Below, one piece after another: positions 1 to 12,435 of a stretch of 64,000 nt of DNA. Both the position numbers and the translations under genes were made by a program. The DNA lies in the NCBI RefSeq assembly GCF_000423325.1, contig NZ_AUHT01000005.1, forward strand, positions 62,001-126,000. Reading direction: 5' to 3'. The first letter of the stretch is position 1, and each line of letters opens with the position of its first letter. Under the pieces are notes generated by a model, which had not been told where the DNA came from, made no database searches, and was given only the letters and a program-made list of their open reading frames with translations. Origin of the DNA: Lysobacter defluvii IMMIB APB-9 = DSM 18482 (GTDB taxonomy: Bacteria; Pseudomonadota; Gammaproteobacteria; Xanthomonadales; Xanthomonadaceae).

Positions 1-1930
<1,930 letters not shown>

Positions 1931-2080
1931 CACGGCGGCGGTTTGGACGGGTCGAGGCCCCGCCGGTCGGGGGCGGAGGCAATCGACCTAGCGTATCAGG
2001 GCGCGCCCGGCCGGTGGGCGCCGGGAAACCGCGCCGAGGCATGCCGGCAAGCTCCGTTCAGCCCGCCCGGCGCGTCCTGC

Positions 2081-2547
2081 TTACCACTCGTCCTCGAGCC
2101 GGGTGACCTGGCGGATCAGGTCGCCCGGGAAGCCGCGGCGGGCAAGCAGGTCGGCGGCCTTGCGCCGCCGCACCGGGTCCGCCGCGAAGTCCTCGCCTTG
2201 CCGGCGCCGCGCCAGGTCGCGGGCGTTCTCCAGCCAGTCCCCGTCGAAGCTGTCCATCGCCGCCTCGATCTGGGCGCTGTCGAGCCCGTGGGTACCCAGC
2301 TCGGCCCGGATATGGAACGGACCGTAGCCGCTCATCGCACGCTGGCGGACCAGGCTTTCGGCGAAGCGGTCGTCGTCCTGCCAGCCGGCCTCGGCCAGCC
2401 GGTCGACGGCGGCCGCGACCTCTTCGGCATCGAGCCCGCGTGCGACCAGCTTGCGGCTGAGCTCACGGCGCGAGTGCTCGCGCCGCACCAGCAGGCCCAG
2501 CGCCCGCTGCACGGGCGTCTGGGGCGGCCGCTTGCCCCGCGCTCGCT

Positions 2548-2551
<4 letters not shown>
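2081..2551 (-). CDS. recX: RecX, regulator of RecA
   Basis: RecX binds the RecA filament and limits its activity. The protein is 156 residues with three-helix RecX repeats ([41 protein letters not shown]). The chosen start is GTG at 2551, which overlaps the recA stop as GTGA, so the two genes are translationally coupled. The open frame continues upstream to about 3340, but only as a shadow of recA. The usual lexA-recA-recX order supports the call. Confidence 0.94.
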
Positions 2552-3582
<1,031 letters not shown>

Positions 3583-3741
3583 CGTGGCGTTTCCTCGGAT
3601 CAGGGGGTTGGATGTGGTGGAGTCTGGACGCGGCCGGTCGCAGGGGCTGCGACTGCGCGTGGAGGGAGTCTGGAGGCCTTCGTGGGGCGACGGAATCGGC
3701 CGGCGGTGGCCCTGCGCGTGGGAAAAGCCCGCGCCACGCCC

Positions 3742-4380
3742 TCAGCCCCGCCGGACCAGGCCGCAGTACAGGCCCTCGATCGCGAAGTCCTGGTCGGCCC
3801 CGACCTGGATCGGCGCGTAGTCCGGGTTGCGCGGTAGCAGGCGGATGCCGTCCTTGCCCAGCTTCAGCAGCTTGACGGTGATCTCCTCGTCCACCCGCGC
3901 CACCACGATCTGCCCGGAGCGGGCGTCATTGGTGCGGTGGACCCCGATCAGGTCACCGTCGAAGATGCCCTCGTCGCGCATGGAGTCGCCCTCGACCTTC
4001 AGCAGGTAGTCGGGCGCCGGCGCGAACAGGTTGCGGTCCAGCAGCACGAAGTCGTCGGGCTCCGGCCCCGCCGCCGAACCGATCGGCGACCCTGCGGCAA
4101 CCCGGCCCAGCACGGGCAGGCGCAGCGCGTCGCCACCGCTTGCCGGAGGGGCTGCTGCCTCTTCGCCGCCCCTGTGCAGCACGCGCAACCCGCGGGCCTT
4201 GCCGGGGATGCGCTCGATCGCACCGGCCTGCTCCAGTGCCTCCAGGTGGTACTGCGCCGCGCGTACGCTGGCGAAGCCCATCGCCCGGGCGATTTCCGTC
4301 TGCGACGGCGGCAGGCCGTCCGCGTCAATGCGCGAGGCGATGAAGTCGAGGATCGCCGCCTGTGTGTCGGTGAGGTTCAT
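3742..4380 (-). CDS. lexA: SOS repressor LexA
   Basis: Represses SOS genes and self-cleaves when RecA is activated. From ATG 4380 the protein has 212 residues: a winged-helix DNA-binding domain (about 1-65), then the cleavage site Ala96-Gly97 in VAAGSPI, and the serine/lysine pair Ser133 (GDSM) and Lys170 (ITVK). The frame is open to a TTG at 4389 and beyond, but the family N-terminus is MNLTDTQ. The operator palindrome occupies the bases directly before the start, so no Shine-Dalgarno sequence is visible. Confidence 0.97.
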   Translation of the reverse strand: MNLTDTQAAILDFIASRIDADGLPPSQTEIARAMGFASVRAAQYHLEALEQAGAIERIPGKARGLRVLHRGGEEAAAPPASGGDALRLPVLGRVAAGSPIGSAAGPEPDDFVLLDRNLFAPAPDYLLKVEGDSMRDEGIFDGDLIGVHRTNDARSGQIVVARVDEEITVKLLKLGKDGIRLLPRNPDYAPIQVGADQDFAIEGLYCGLVRRG

Positions 4381-4381
4381 T

Positions 4382-4396
4382 GGTAGCAATACTACC
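4382..4396. promoter_or_regulatory. LexA operator in front of lexA
   Basis: GGTAG-CAATA-CTACC is a perfect 5-bp inverted repeat with a 5-bp centre, inside TGGTAGCAATACTACCCA. It resembles the operator known for xanthomonad LexA (TTAGTAGTAATACTACTAA) and differs from the E. coli CTGT-N8-ACAG box. It ends 1 bp upstream of the lexA ATG, which fits autoregulation. Confidence 0.75.
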
Positions 4397-4406
4397 CACG
4401 CACCCT

Positions 4407-4446
4407 GTAGGGTGCAATAGCCGCCTCTCGGCGGCGTATTGCACCG
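4407..4446 (+). repeat. GTAG-headed REP element (copy 1)
   Basis: GTAG is followed by an imperfect hairpin, GGTGCAATAGCCGCC / GGCGGCGTATTGCACC. Other copies in the window have GGCGCAATA / TATTGCGCC, so both arms of this copy carry matching changes that keep the stem. It lies between lexA and pncC and forms an inverted pair with the copy at 4529-4569. Confidence 0.8.
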
Positions 4447-4528
4447 TATCTACACGTTCGCGGCGTGGCCCGCGGTGGCGTGGCACCACATGCCAGGGCG
4501 TACATGGGGTTCGCGGCGGTTCACCATG

Positions 4529-4569
4529 CGGCGCAATACGGCACCCGAGGGGTGCCTATTGCGCCCTAC
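4529..4569 (-). repeat. GTAG-headed REP element (copy 2, inverted)
   Basis: Reverse-oriented copy ending in CTAC at 4566-4569, three bases before the pncC stop codon. With copy 1 it makes a REPIN-like pair with the GTAG heads outward, around an 82-bp spacer in which I recognise nothing. Confidence 0.78.
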
Positions 4570-4572
4570 CGG

Positions 4573-5073
4573 TCAGGCGGCCAGTTCGAGTAGCCCGTGC
4601 AGGGCGGCTTCCACGGTCTGCCGGCGCACCTGCTCCCGGTCGCCGTCGAAATGGAAGACCACCGCCGTCGGGTAGCCGCCGCGCTTCTTCCAGGCGATCC
4701 ACACCGTGCCGACCGGCTTCTCCTCGGTCCCGCCGGACGGTCCGGCAATCCCGGTCACCGCCACCGCGAGGCTGGCTCCGGAGTGCACCAACGCGCCGGA
4801 GACCATCTCGATCGCGGTCTCCCGGCTGACTGCGCCGTGCGCCTCCAGCGTCGCCGGCTGCACGCCGAGCAGGGCCTGCTTGGCCTCGTAGCTATAGGCG
4901 GCGATCCCGCACTCGAACCACGCCGAGGAGCCGGCGATGTCGGTCAGCGCCTTGGAGATCCAGCCCCCGGTGCAACTCTCGGCAGCCACCACCCGGTGGC
5001 GCATGCGCTGGGCGGCGGCGCCCACCCGGGTGGCGAGTTCCTGCACGGATTCGTCGGTGATGTGCTTGCTCAT
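4573..5073 (-). CDS. pncC: Nicotinamide-nucleotide amidase (CinA C-terminal type)
   Basis: Hydrolyses nicotinamide mononucleotide to nicotinate mononucleotide for NAD recycling. This is a 166-residue stand-alone CinA C-terminal domain with the hallmark VVAAESCTGGWISKALTD and the conserved stretch FECGIAAYSYEAKQALLGV. The N-terminal CinA/MoeA-like domain of longer CinA proteins is absent. The pncC-lexA-recA order is common in gammaproteobacteria. Its start at 5073 faces the divergent diguanylate cyclase gene across 81 bp. Confidence 0.93.
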   Translation of the reverse strand: MSKHITDESVQELATRVGAAAQRMRHRVVAAESCTGGWISKALTDIAGSSAWFECGIAAYSYEAKQALLGVQPATLEAHGAVSRETAIEMVSGALVHSGASLAVAVTGIAGPSGGTEEKPVGTVWIAWKKRGGYPTAVVFHFDGDREQVRRQTVEAALHGLLELAA

Positions 5074-5154
5074 CCGTGAACTATACCGGCGCGCTGGCCG
5101 TCACCGTGACGCCCTGTCTGTGAGAATGCGCGGTCCTCCCGCACCGCCCGACGA

Positions 5155-6597
5155 ATGGAACAGTCCGCCTCCCGCGCCGAGCACGACGAACCCACCGGCC
5201 CCTCCATCGCGGATGACCCGCAGCTGGCCAATGCCTGGCGGGCGCTGCTGCGTTCCGCGCGGCCGGAGATCCCGCCGCTGTTCGCCCGGGTGGCCGAGCG
5301 CACGCTGCCGGACATGGCCGACCACTTCTACGGCGGGATGATGTCCGACCCGCGTGCGAGCCGGTTCCTGTCGGTGGAGAAGGTCCGTGACCGGCTCAAG
5401 CCCTCGATGCAGAACTGGCTGCGCGAGGTGCTCACGGCCACCGCGGGCGACGTCGATTCGCTGGTCGCCCGGCAACGGGTAGTCGGTGACGTGCACGCCC
5501 GCATCGGGATCCCGGTCGACCTGGTCAGCCGCGGTGCGCGCGAGCTCAAGAACCGCCTGTACCACCGCATCGAAGAGCTGGCCGACGATCCCGGGCTGGC
5601 CCTGTCGGCCTCGGTGCTGGTCAGCCACTCGGTGGACCTGGCGCTGGAGATCATGACCCAGGCCTACGTCAGCGCCCGCGAGCGCTCCAACGCGATCGAC
5701 GCCTCCTACCGGCTGTTCTCGCTGATCCAGAACATCAGTACCGAGCGCGAGCGCCAGCGCGCCCTGCTGCTGGACTGGGAGAATGCCCTGCTCTACGCGA
5801 TCGCCGGCCGCACCTCGACGAGCGCGGACGATTGCGGGCTGCGGCGCTCCGAGTTCGGACTGTGGTTCACCCACAAGGCGCTGCCGAGCTTCGGCCATAC
5901 CGACGAGACCCGCGAGATCGTCTCGCTGATGGACGGCATCGACGCGAAGCTGCGCGAGATGCTGCCCGCCTGCGACGCCCCCGCGGTGCGCCAGGAGCTG
6001 CTGGGCGATGTGCGCACCAGCGTGGCCCGGATCCGCTCGATGATGGGCCTGATCTTCGAGAACATCGGCGACCTGGAGGCCGGTCGCGACGCACTCACCA
6101 GCCTGCTCAACCGCCGGTTCCTGCCGACCGTGCTGCGGCGCGAGATCGAGCACTGCCGCCGCTCCGGCAACGGCTTCGCGGTCCTGTTGCTGGACCTGGA
6201 CCACTTCAAGCCGATCAACGACCGCCACGGCCACGAGGCCGGCGACCGCGCCCTGCACCACCTGGCGACGGTGCTGACGCAGGCGACCCGCGGCAGCGAC
6301 TACCTGTTCCGGTACGGCGGCGAGGAGTTCGTGGCCGTGCTCGGCTCGGTGAACCAGCAGCAGGCGCTCACCATCGCCGAGAACCTGCGACAGCGCGTCG
6401 CGACGTCCCCGGCGATGCTGACCGACGGCACCACCCTGCCGCTGACGGTGAGCATCGGCGTCGCCATGCACGACGGCCACCCCGATTACGAGCGCCTGCT
6501 CGCCCGCGCCGATGCGGCGATGTACCAGGCCAAGAAGCGCGGCCGCGACTGCGTGGTGCTCGCCGTGGACGACCTGCCGGATCCGCCGGGGGCGTAG
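5155..6597 (+). CDS. Globin-coupled sensor diguanylate cyclase (DosC/YddV type)
   Basis: Predicted haem-based gas sensor that makes cyclic di-GMP. The protein is 480 residues. Residues about 20-175 look like a sensor globin, with the probable proximal haem ligand His114 in VGDVHARIGIP. A helical middle domain runs to about 310. The C-terminal GGDEF domain has DLDHFKPINDRHGHEAGD and an intact active site GGEEF at 388-392. The inhibitory site RGSD (379-382) lies five residues before GGEEF, so product feedback is expected. Oxygen or NO sensing is inferred from the family. mutS follows 48 bp downstream; the pairing is probably only positional. Confidence 0.9.
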   Translation: MEQSASRAEHDEPTGPSIADDPQLANAWRALLRSARPEIPPLFARVAERTLPDMADHFYGGMMSDPRASRFLSVEKVRDRLKPSMQNWLREVLTATAGDVDSLVARQRVVGDVHARIGIPVDLVSRGARELKNRLYHRIEELADDPGLALSASVLVSHSVDLALEIMTQAYVSARERSNAIDASYRLFSLIQNISTERERQRALLLDWENALLYAIAGRTSTSADDCGLRRSEFGLWFTHKALPSFGHTDETREIVSLMDGIDAKLREMLPACDAPAVRQELLGDVRTSVARIRSMMGLIFENIGDLEAGRDALTSLLNRRFLPTVLRREIEHCRRSGNGFAVLLLDLDHFKPINDRHGHEAGDRALHHLATVLTQATRGSDYLFRYGGEEFVAVLGSVNQQQALTIAENLRQRVATSPAMLTDGTTLPLTVSIGVAMHDGHPDYERLLARADAAMYQAKKRGRDCVVLAVDDLPDPPGA

Positions 6598-6645
6598 GGG
6601 GATCGGGCACAATGACCGGTTCCGACCCGCCCCGCACCGGAACCG

Positions 6646-9234
6646 ATGTCCGCCGAGAAGCCCGCCGAGCACACCCCCCTGATGAAGCAGTTCTTCGCCG
6701 CCAAGGCGGAGCATCCGGACGTGCTGCTGTTCTTCCGGATGGGCGACTTCTACGAGCTGTTCTACGACGACGCGCGCAAGGCCGCGCGGCTGCTCGACAT
6801 CACCCTAACCCAGCGCGGCTCCTCGGCCGGGCAGCCGATTCCGATGGCCGGGGTGCCGCACCACTCCTCGGAGAGCTACCTGGCCCGGCTGGTGGCACTG
6901 GGCGAGTCGGTCGCCATCTGCGAGCAGGTCGGCGACCCGGCCACCAGCAAGGGGCTGGTCGAGCGCAAGGTGGTGCGGATCGTAACCCCGGGCACGGTCA
7001 CCGACGAGGCACTGCTCAACGAGCGGCGCGACACCCTGCTGCTGGCGGTCTCGCGCGGGAAGAACGGATATGGCCTGGCCTGGGCGGACCTGGCCGGCGG
7101 GCGCTTCCTGGTCAATGAGGTGGCCGGCGAGGACGCGCTGGAAGCCGAGCTCGCGCGGCTTGAGCCGGCGGAGGTGCTGCTTCCCGACGAGGAGGGGTGG
7201 CCGGCGTTCGCCACCTCCCGCACCGGCGTGCGCCGCCGTGCGCCCTGGCTGTTCGACGCCGACTCCGGCCGCCGCCAGCTGCTGCGCTTCTTCGGTACCC
7301 ATGACCTGTCCGGCTTCGGCATCGAGGAGCGCCCGCAGGCGATCGCCGCGGCCGCCGCCCTGCTGGGCTACGTCGAGGAAACCCAGAAGCAGCAGCTGCC
7401 GCACCTGACCTCCATCGCGGTGGAGTCCGGCGACGGTGCCATTGCGATGAACGCCGCCACCCGCCGGCACCTGGAGCTGGACACCCGCACTGACGGCGAC
7501 ACCCGCCACACCCTGCTGGGTGTCCTCGACTCCACCGTGACCCCGATGGGCGGGCGCCTGCTGCGACGGTGGCTGCACCGGCCATTGCGTGATCGCCCCA
7601 CCCTGCGCCGGCGCCACCATGCCGTGCAGACGCTCATCGAATCCGGCGCCGGCGACGCGCTGCGCGAGCGCTTCCGCGGCCTGGGCGACCTGGAGCGCAT
7701 CCTGTCCCGGATCGCCCTGCGCAGCGCGCGCCCTCGCGACCTGTCGACCCTGCGCGACGGCCTCGGGATGCTGCCGGACGTGCGCGCCGTGCTGGCACCG
7801 CTGGACTCGCCGCGATTGGCGGAGCTCGCGCAGGAACTGGGCGAGCACGAGGCCAATGCCCACCTGCTGGCGAACGCGATCGTCGAACAGCCGCCGGTGC
7901 TGGCCCGCGATGGCGGCATCTTCGCGGAAGGGTACGACGCCGAACTCGACGAACTGCGCCGCCTGTCCACCAGCGCCGACCAGTTCCTGGTCGACCTGGA
8001 GACCCGCGAGCGCGAGGCGACCGGCATCCCGACCCTGAAGGTCGGCTACAACCGGGTCCACGGCTACTACCTCGAGATCAGCAAGGCCCAGGCCGGCAAG
8101 GCGCCGACCCACTACACCCGCCGCCAGACCCTGACCAACGCCGAGCGCTACATCACCGAGGAGCTCAAGGCCTTCGAGGACAAGGTCCTGTCCGCGCGCG
8201 AGCGTGCCCTCGCCCGCGAGCGCCTGCTGTACGAGCAACTGCTGGACGTCCTCGGCGGACACCTGGAGCCGCTCAAGCGCTGCGCCGGCGCACTGGCCGA
8301 ACTCGACGTGCTGGCGGGCCTGGCCGAGCGCGCGACCGAACTGGACTGGTCGCGCCCGGAGCTGGACGACGAGCCGGGCATCCGCATCGAGCGCGGTCGC
8401 CACCCGGTGGTCGAGGCGGTGCGCGACGAGCCGTTCGAGCCCAACGACCTGGTGCTCGATCCCGACCGCCGGATGCTGGTCATCACCGGCCCGAACATGG
8501 GCGGCAAGAGCACCTACATGCGCCAGAACGCGCTGATCGTGCTGCTCGCCCACATCGGCAGCTTCGTACCCGCCTCGCGCGCGGTGATCGGCCCGATCGA
8601 CCGCATCCTGACCCGCATCGGCGCCGGCGACGACCTCGCCCGCGGCCAGTCGACCTTCATGGTCGAGATGAGCGAGACCAGCTACATCCTCCACCACGCC
8701 ACCGACCAGTCGCTGGTGCTGATGGACGAGATCGGCCGCGGCACCTCCACCTACGACGGCCTGGCCCTGGCCGAGGCCTGCGCCCGCCACCTTGCCCACG
8801 CCAACCGCGCCTGGACCCTGTTCGCGACCCACTACTTCGAACTGACCACCCTGGCCGGCGAGCCGAACAACACCGGGGGCAGCGGCATCGCCAACGTGCA
8901 CCTGGACGCGGTCGAGCATGGCGACGGCCTGGTGTTCATGCACGCGGTCAAGGACGGCCCCGCGAACCGCAGCTTCGGATTGCAGGTAGCGGCCCTGGCC
9001 GGGCTGCCGAAGGCGGTGATCAGCCAGGCACGCAGCCGGCTAGCGGAACTGGAGTCGCAGAGCCGGGATGCACCGAGGCCCTCGATGGCGGCCCCGGCGC
9101 TGGATGCACCGGCGCAGATGGGGCTGTTCGCCCCGTCCTCGGCCGCGCTGGAGGCGCTGGCGGCCCTGGATCCGGACGAGCTGACGCCGAAGCAGGCGTT
9201 GGAGGCGTTGTATCGGTTGAAGGGACTCGCCTGA
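6646..9234 (+). CDS. mutS: DNA mismatch repair protein MutS
   Basis: Recognises mismatches and small loops and starts methyl-directed repair with MutL. The protein is 862 residues, full length. The mismatch-reading Phe35-x-Glu37 is in [11 protein letters not shown], the Walker A motif GPNMGGKST begins at residue 615, and the ABC-type signature [14 protein letters not shown] and Walker [17 protein letters not shown] follow. The C-terminal helix-turn-helix and a short tetramer tail are present. A copy of the CTCTCCC repeat begins 14 bp after the stop. Confidence 0.98.
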   Translation: MSAEKPAEHTPLMKQFFAAKAEHPDVLLFFRMGDFYELFYDDARKAARLLDITLTQRGSSAGQPIPMAGVPHHSSESYLARLVALGESVAICEQVGDPATSKGLVERKVVRIVTPGTVTDEALLNERRDTLLLAVSRGKNGYGLAWADLAGGRFLVNEVAGEDALEAELARLEPAEVLLPDEEGWPAFATSRTGVRRRAPWLFDADSGRRQLLRFFGTHDLSGFGIEERPQAIAAAAALLGYVEETQKQQLPHLTSIAVESGDGAIAMNAATRRHLELDTRTDGDTRHTLLGVLDSTVTPMGGRLLRRWLHRPLRDRPTLRRRHHAVQTLIESGAGDALRERFRGLGDLERILSRIALRSARPRDLSTLRDGLGMLPDVRAVLAPLDSPRLAELAQELGEHEANAHLLANAIVEQPPVLARDGGIFAEGYDAELDELRRLSTSADQFLVDLETREREATGIPTLKVGYNRVHGYYLEISKAQAGKAPTHYTRRQTLTNAERYITEELKAFEDKVLSARERALARERLLYEQLLDVLGGHLEPLKRCAGALAELDVLAGLAERATELDWSRPELDDEPGIRIERGRHPVVEAVRDEPFEPNDLVLDPDRRMLVITGPNMGGKSTYMRQNALIVLLAHIGSFVPASRAVIGPIDRILTRIGAGDDLARGQSTFMVEMSETSYILHHATDQSLVLMDEIGRGTSTYDGLALAEACARHLAHANRAWTLFATHYFELTTLAGEPNNTGGSGIANVHLDAVEHGDGLVFMHAVKDGPANRSFGLQVAALAGLPKAVISQARSRLAELESQSRDAPRPSMAAPALDAPAQMGLFAPSSAALEALAALDPDELTPKQALEALYRLKGLA

Positions 9235-9248
9235 TTCCCTTCCCTCTC

Positions 9249-9412
9249 CCTTCTCCCGCCTGCGGGAGAAGGTGCCCGAAGGGCGGATGAGGGCTGCTTT
9301 TGCTTTTTTGGAGAAAGATCAAAAGCTCCCCTCACCCTAGCCCCGCTCCGCGCCCCGGCCCGCGCCAGTGGCGCGTAAGCAACACGCCCTCGCCCCGCAA
9401 GCGGGAGAGGGG
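9249..9412. repeat. Intergenic CTTCTCCCGC/GCGGGAGAAGG repeat (copy 1)
   Basis: Family-2 element made of two hairpin arms. The first is CTTCTCCCGCCTGCGGGAGAAGG followed by TGCCCGAAGGGCGGATGAGGG and a T-rich stretch; the second has CCCTCACCCTAGC and ends in a GCAAGCGGGAGAGGGG arm. It fills most of the gap between mutS and katA, with a low-complexity CGCGCC insert in the second arm. Confidence 0.8.
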
Positions 9413-9430
9413 ACTATGCGCGCCAGGCTG

Positions 9431-9467
9431 ATAGATCAGGACTATCAATCAGTTCCCAACAATCGAT
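9431..9467 (+). promoter_or_regulatory. Possible OxyR site upstream of catalase
   Basis: ATAG-N7-CTAT at 9431-9445 matches the first half of the OxyR pattern ATAG-N7-CTAT-N7-ATAG-N7-CTAT. The third element is not conserved (TTCC at 9453) and the fourth is CGAT (3 of 4) at 9464. It lies 59-95 bp before the catalase start, which suits peroxide induction. Only the spacing and half the site support the call. Confidence 0.45.
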
Positions 9468-9525
9468 TTCCCTCCCCTATCACAGCAGCGTACCTTGGTC
9501 CGGCACCCCTATTCAGGACCCGACC

Positions 9526-11055
9526 ATGACCAAGCCTTTCGACTCCCGGACCCCGCCGCCGCTGACCACCGCCGCCGGCGCTCCCGTTGCCGATAACCAG
9601 AACGTCCAGACCGCCGGCCGCCGCGGCCCGATGCTGCTGCAGGACGTGTGGTTCCTGGAAAAGCTCGCCCACTTCGACCGCGAGGTGATCCCCGAGCGCC
9701 GCATGCACGCCAAGGGCTCCGGCGCGTACGGCACCTTCACCGTGACCGGTGACATCACCCGCTACACCCGCGCGAAGGTGTTCTCGGAGATCGGCAAGAA
9801 GACCGACATGTTCGTGCGCTTCTCGACCGTGGCCGGCGAGCGTGGCGCGGCGGATGCCGAGCGCGACATCCGCGGCTTCTCTACCCGCTTCTACACCGAG
9901 GAGGGCAACTGGGACCTCGTCGGCAACAACACGCCGGTGTTCTTCTTCCGCGACCCGCTGAAGTTCCCGGACCTCAACCACGTGGTGAAGCGCAACCCGC
10001 GCACCAACATGCGCGACCCGGTCGCCAACTGGGACTTCTGGACCCTGCTGCCCGAGGCGCTGCACCAGGTCACCATCGTCATGAGCGACCGCGGAATCCC
10101 GGCCTCGTACCGCCACATGCACGGCTTTGGCAGCCACACCTACAGCCTGGTCAACGAGGCCGGCGAGCGCTTCTGGGTGAAGTTCCACCACGTCAGCCAG
10201 CAGGGCATCCGCAACCTGACCGACGCCGAGGCCGGCGTGCTGGTCGGCAGCGACCGCGAGAGCCACCAGCGCGACCTGTTCGATGCGATCGAGCGCGGCG
10301 AGTTCCCCAAGTGGAAGCTGTTCGTGCAGGTCATGCCTGAAGCCGATGCAGCGACCTACCGCTTCCATCCCTTCGACCTGACCAAGGTGTGGTCGAAGAA
10401 GGACTATCCGCTGATCGAGGTCGGCGAGTGGGAGCTCAACCGCAACCCGGACAACTACTTCGCCGAGGTCGAGCAGGCGGCTTTCACCCCCGCCAACGTG
10501 GTGCCCGGCATCGGCTTCTCGCCCGACCGGATGCTGCAGGGCCGGCTGTTCTCCTACGGCGATGCACAGCGCTACCGGCTCGGCGTGAACCACCACCAGA
10601 TCCCGGTCAACAAGCCGCGCTGCCCCTTCCACAGCTACCACCGCGACGGCGCCATGCGCGTGGACGGCAACCCGGCCACCAGCGTCAGCTACGAGCCCAA
10701 CAGCTTCAGCCAGTGGCGCGAACAACCTCAGTACCGCCAGCCCGCGCTGGCGCTCGACGGCCCCGCCGACAACTGGGACTACCGCGAGGAGGACGACGAC
10801 TACTTCACCCAGCCCGGCGACCTGTTCCGCCTGATGACCCCCGACGAGCAGCAGCGCCTGTTCGACAACACCGCCCGGGCCATGGCCGGCGTGCCCGACT
10901 TCATCCGCCAGCGGCACATTGACCACTGCACGAAGGCGGATCCCGCCTACGGTGCCGGCGTCGCGGCGGCACTCGCCCTACTGCCGGCGCCGGATTCCCT
11001 TCTCCCGCTCGCGGGAGAAGGTGCCCGAAGGGCGGATGAGGGCCTCCCGGCATGA
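9526..11055 (+). CDS. katA: Monofunctional haem catalase
   Basis: Breaks down hydrogen peroxide. The protein has 509 residues, the small-subunit (clade 3) size. Catalytic His61 is in [14 protein letters not shown], Asn134 in [14 protein letters not shown], and the haem-ligand Tyr344 in [14 protein letters not shown]. Residues from about 491 to the stop ([19 protein letters not shown]) are translated from an inserted family-2 intergenic repeat, so the native C-terminus has been replaced or extended. The stop codon lies in the loop of a small CCCGGC-ATGA-GCCGGG hairpin. The symbol is by size class; katB or katE naming is possible. Confidence 0.95.
   Translation: MTKPFDSRTPPPLTTAAGAPVADNQNVQTAGRRGPMLLQDVWFLEKLAHFDREVIPERRMHAKGSGAYGTFTVTGDITRYTRAKVFSEIGKKTDMFVRFSTVAGERGAADAERDIRGFSTRFYTEEGNWDLVGNNTPVFFFRDPLKFPDLNHVVKRNPRTNMRDPVANWDFWTLLPEALHQVTIVMSDRGIPASYRHMHGFGSHTYSLVNEAGERFWVKFHHVSQQGIRNLTDAEAGVLVGSDRESHQRDLFDAIERGEFPKWKLFVQVMPEADAATYRFHPFDLTKVWSKKDYPLIEVGEWELNRNPDNYFAEVEQAAFTPANVVPGIGFSPDRMLQGRLFSYGDAQRYRLGVNHHQIPVNKPRCPFHSYHRDGAMRVDGNPATSVSYEPNSFSQWREQPQYRQPALALDGPADNWDYREEDDDYFTQPGDLFRLMTPDEQQRLFDNTARAMAGVPDFIRQRHIDHCTKADPAYGAGVAAALALLPAPDSLLPLAGEGARRADEGLPA
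10997..11043 (+). repeat. Family-2 intergenic repeat arm inside the 3' end of katA (copy 2)
   Basis: CCCTTCTCCCGCTCGCGGGAGAAGG followed by TGCCCGAAGGGCGGATGAGGGC. A single arm of the family, lying in frame in the last codons of the catalase gene. Confidence 0.85.
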
Positions 11056-11108
11056 GCCGGGTGATGGAGGAGATCCAGGTTCTCAACCAGGTGCTGTCCG
11101 AAGCCCTG

Positions 11109-11226
11109 CCCTTCTCCCGCTTGCGGGAGAAGGTGCGCCGTAGGGGCGGATGAGGGTAGCTTTGCTCGTACGCAAGCAAGAGCAAAAGCCCCTCACCCCA
11201 ACCCTCTCCCGCTAGCGGGAGAGGGG
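11109..11226. repeat. Family-2 intergenic repeat (copy 3)
   Basis: Complete two-arm copy between katA and the PLP enzyme gene: CCCTTCTCCCGCTTGCGGGA, a GGGCGGATGAGGG part, an AGCAAAAGC stretch, then CCCCTCACCCCAACC and a GCTAGCGGGAGAGGGG arm. It ends 6 bp before the stop codon of the minus-strand gene. Confidence 0.85.
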
Positions 11227-11232
11227 ATAGCG

Positions 11233-12393
11233 TCAACCCAGCGCGGCGTCGAGGTCCTCCCACAGGTCCTCGACGTCCTCGATCCCGACCGACAGCCGCA
11301 GCAGCCCTTCGGTGATCCCGGTCGACTTCCTGGTTGCCTCGTCCAGCATCCGGTGGGTGAGGCCCGCCGGGTGCTGGATCAGCGTGTCCACCGAACCCAG
11401 GCTCACCGCCGGGGTCATCAGCTTGACCTTCGACATCAGCGCCGCGGCGGCGTCGTGGCCGCCCCTGGCCTCGAAGGAAATCAGCGTCCCCGGGCCGCAC
11501 ATCTGGGTACCCACCAGCTCCGCGTTGCGGACTGTGCCGAGCCCCGGGTAGTACACCGCGGCAACGGCCGGATGGCCCTGAAGCCGCCTGGCCAACTCCT
11601 TCGCGTTCGCCTGCGCACGCTCCACCCGCAGCGGCAGGGTCGGAAGTCCCCTGTGCAGCAGGAACGCGGCCATCGGGTGCAACAGGGCGCCGGTCGCCGC
11701 GCGCATGGTGCGCAAGGGGGCGGCGTCCTCTTCCGCGCAACAGACCACGCCCGCGATCACATCGCCGTGGCCGCCGAGGAACTTGGTCGCGCTGTGCAGC
11801 ACGTAGCGGGCGCCCAGGTTCGCGGGGTTCTGCAGGACGGGGGTGGCGAAGGTCGAATCCACCAGGACCGGCACGTCGCCCGCTGCGTCCACCACCGCCC
11901 TGATGTCGACCAGGTCCAGCGTCGGATTGCCGGGCGTTTCGATCACCACCAGCGCGGTATCGTCGCGGCGCCTGGCCGCGATGTCCTCCGGATGCACGAA
12001 CTCGGCTTCCAGCCCGCACATCCCGCTCGCCAACAGGTGGTCCGAGGTGCCGTACAGCGGGCGCACCACCAGCACGTGGCGGCCGTGGGCCTGGCGGGCC
12101 ATCAGCACCGCGGTGAGCGTGGCCATGCCCGAGCCGTAGGCCACGCAGGCCTGCGTCCCCTCCAGCGCGGCGATCGCCCGCTCCGTCCGCGCCACCGTCG
12201 GGTTGTGCAGGCGCGCGTAGATCGGGTTGGCCGCTTCCGCCTGCCCTCCCACCAGCGCGGAGAAGCTTTCGCCCCCCTCGGCAAGATCGCGCACGGGATA
12301 GGTGGTCGAGAGGTCCATCGGGGGCGCGTGCACGCCCAGCTCCGTGAAATCCTCGCGACCGGCGTGGACGGCGGTGGTTTGGAAACGACGCAT
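11233..12393 (-). CDS. PLP-dependent trans-sulfuration family enzyme
   Basis: Member of the Cys/Met metabolism PLP family (cystathionine gamma-synthase, cystathionine gamma-lyase, methionine gamma-lyase). The protein is 386 residues, the usual length, with the phosphate-binding YGSGMAT at 86-92, Tyr114 in RPLYGTSDHL, and the PLP lysine Lys204 in HSATKFLGGHGDVIAG. The Cys typical of methionine gamma-lyase after PLYG is replaced by Thr, so a lyase or synthase on cystathionine or homoserine esters is as likely. The exact substrate cannot be read from the sequence. It stands alone, 42 bp upstream of hslR on the same strand. Confidence 0.88.
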   Translation of the reverse strand: MRRFQTTAVHAGREDFTELGVHAPPMDLSTTYPVRDLAEGGESFSALVGGQAEAANPIYARLHNPTVARTERAIAALEGTQACVAYGSGMATLTAVLMARQAHGRHVLVVRPLYGTSDHLLASGMCGLEAEFVHPEDIAARRRDDTALVVIETPGNPTLDLVDIRAVVDAAGDVPVLVDSTFATPVLQNPANLGARYVLHSATKFLGGHGDVIAGVVCCAEEDAAPLRTMRAATGALLHPMAAFLLHRGLPTLPLRVERAQANAKELARRLQGHPAVAAVYYPGLGTVRNAELVGTQMCGPGTLISFEARGGHDAAAALMSKVKLMTPAVSLGSVDTLIQHPAGLTHRMLDEATRKSTGITEGLLRLSVGIEDVEDLWEDLDAALG

Positions 12394-12435
12394 GCATCAG
12401 GGCCCCTGTTGTGGAGACCGGATGCTAACGCGTCC

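Noticed and set aside
1931-2080. Gap between recX and alaS inspected for a T-box or other leader
   Set aside because: Only GC-rich sequence without a stable conserved fold; nothing supported.
11046-11061. CCCGGC-ATGA-GCCGGG as the katA terminator
   Set aside because: Short stem without a T-run and overlapping the stop codon; too weak to call.
11052-11154. Short frame between two repeat copies after katA ([20 protein letters not shown])
   Set aside because: Begins in a hairpin, overlaps the katA stop and ends in a repeat arm; no ribosome-binding site and no known family. It might be the remnant of a small gene but cannot be supported.
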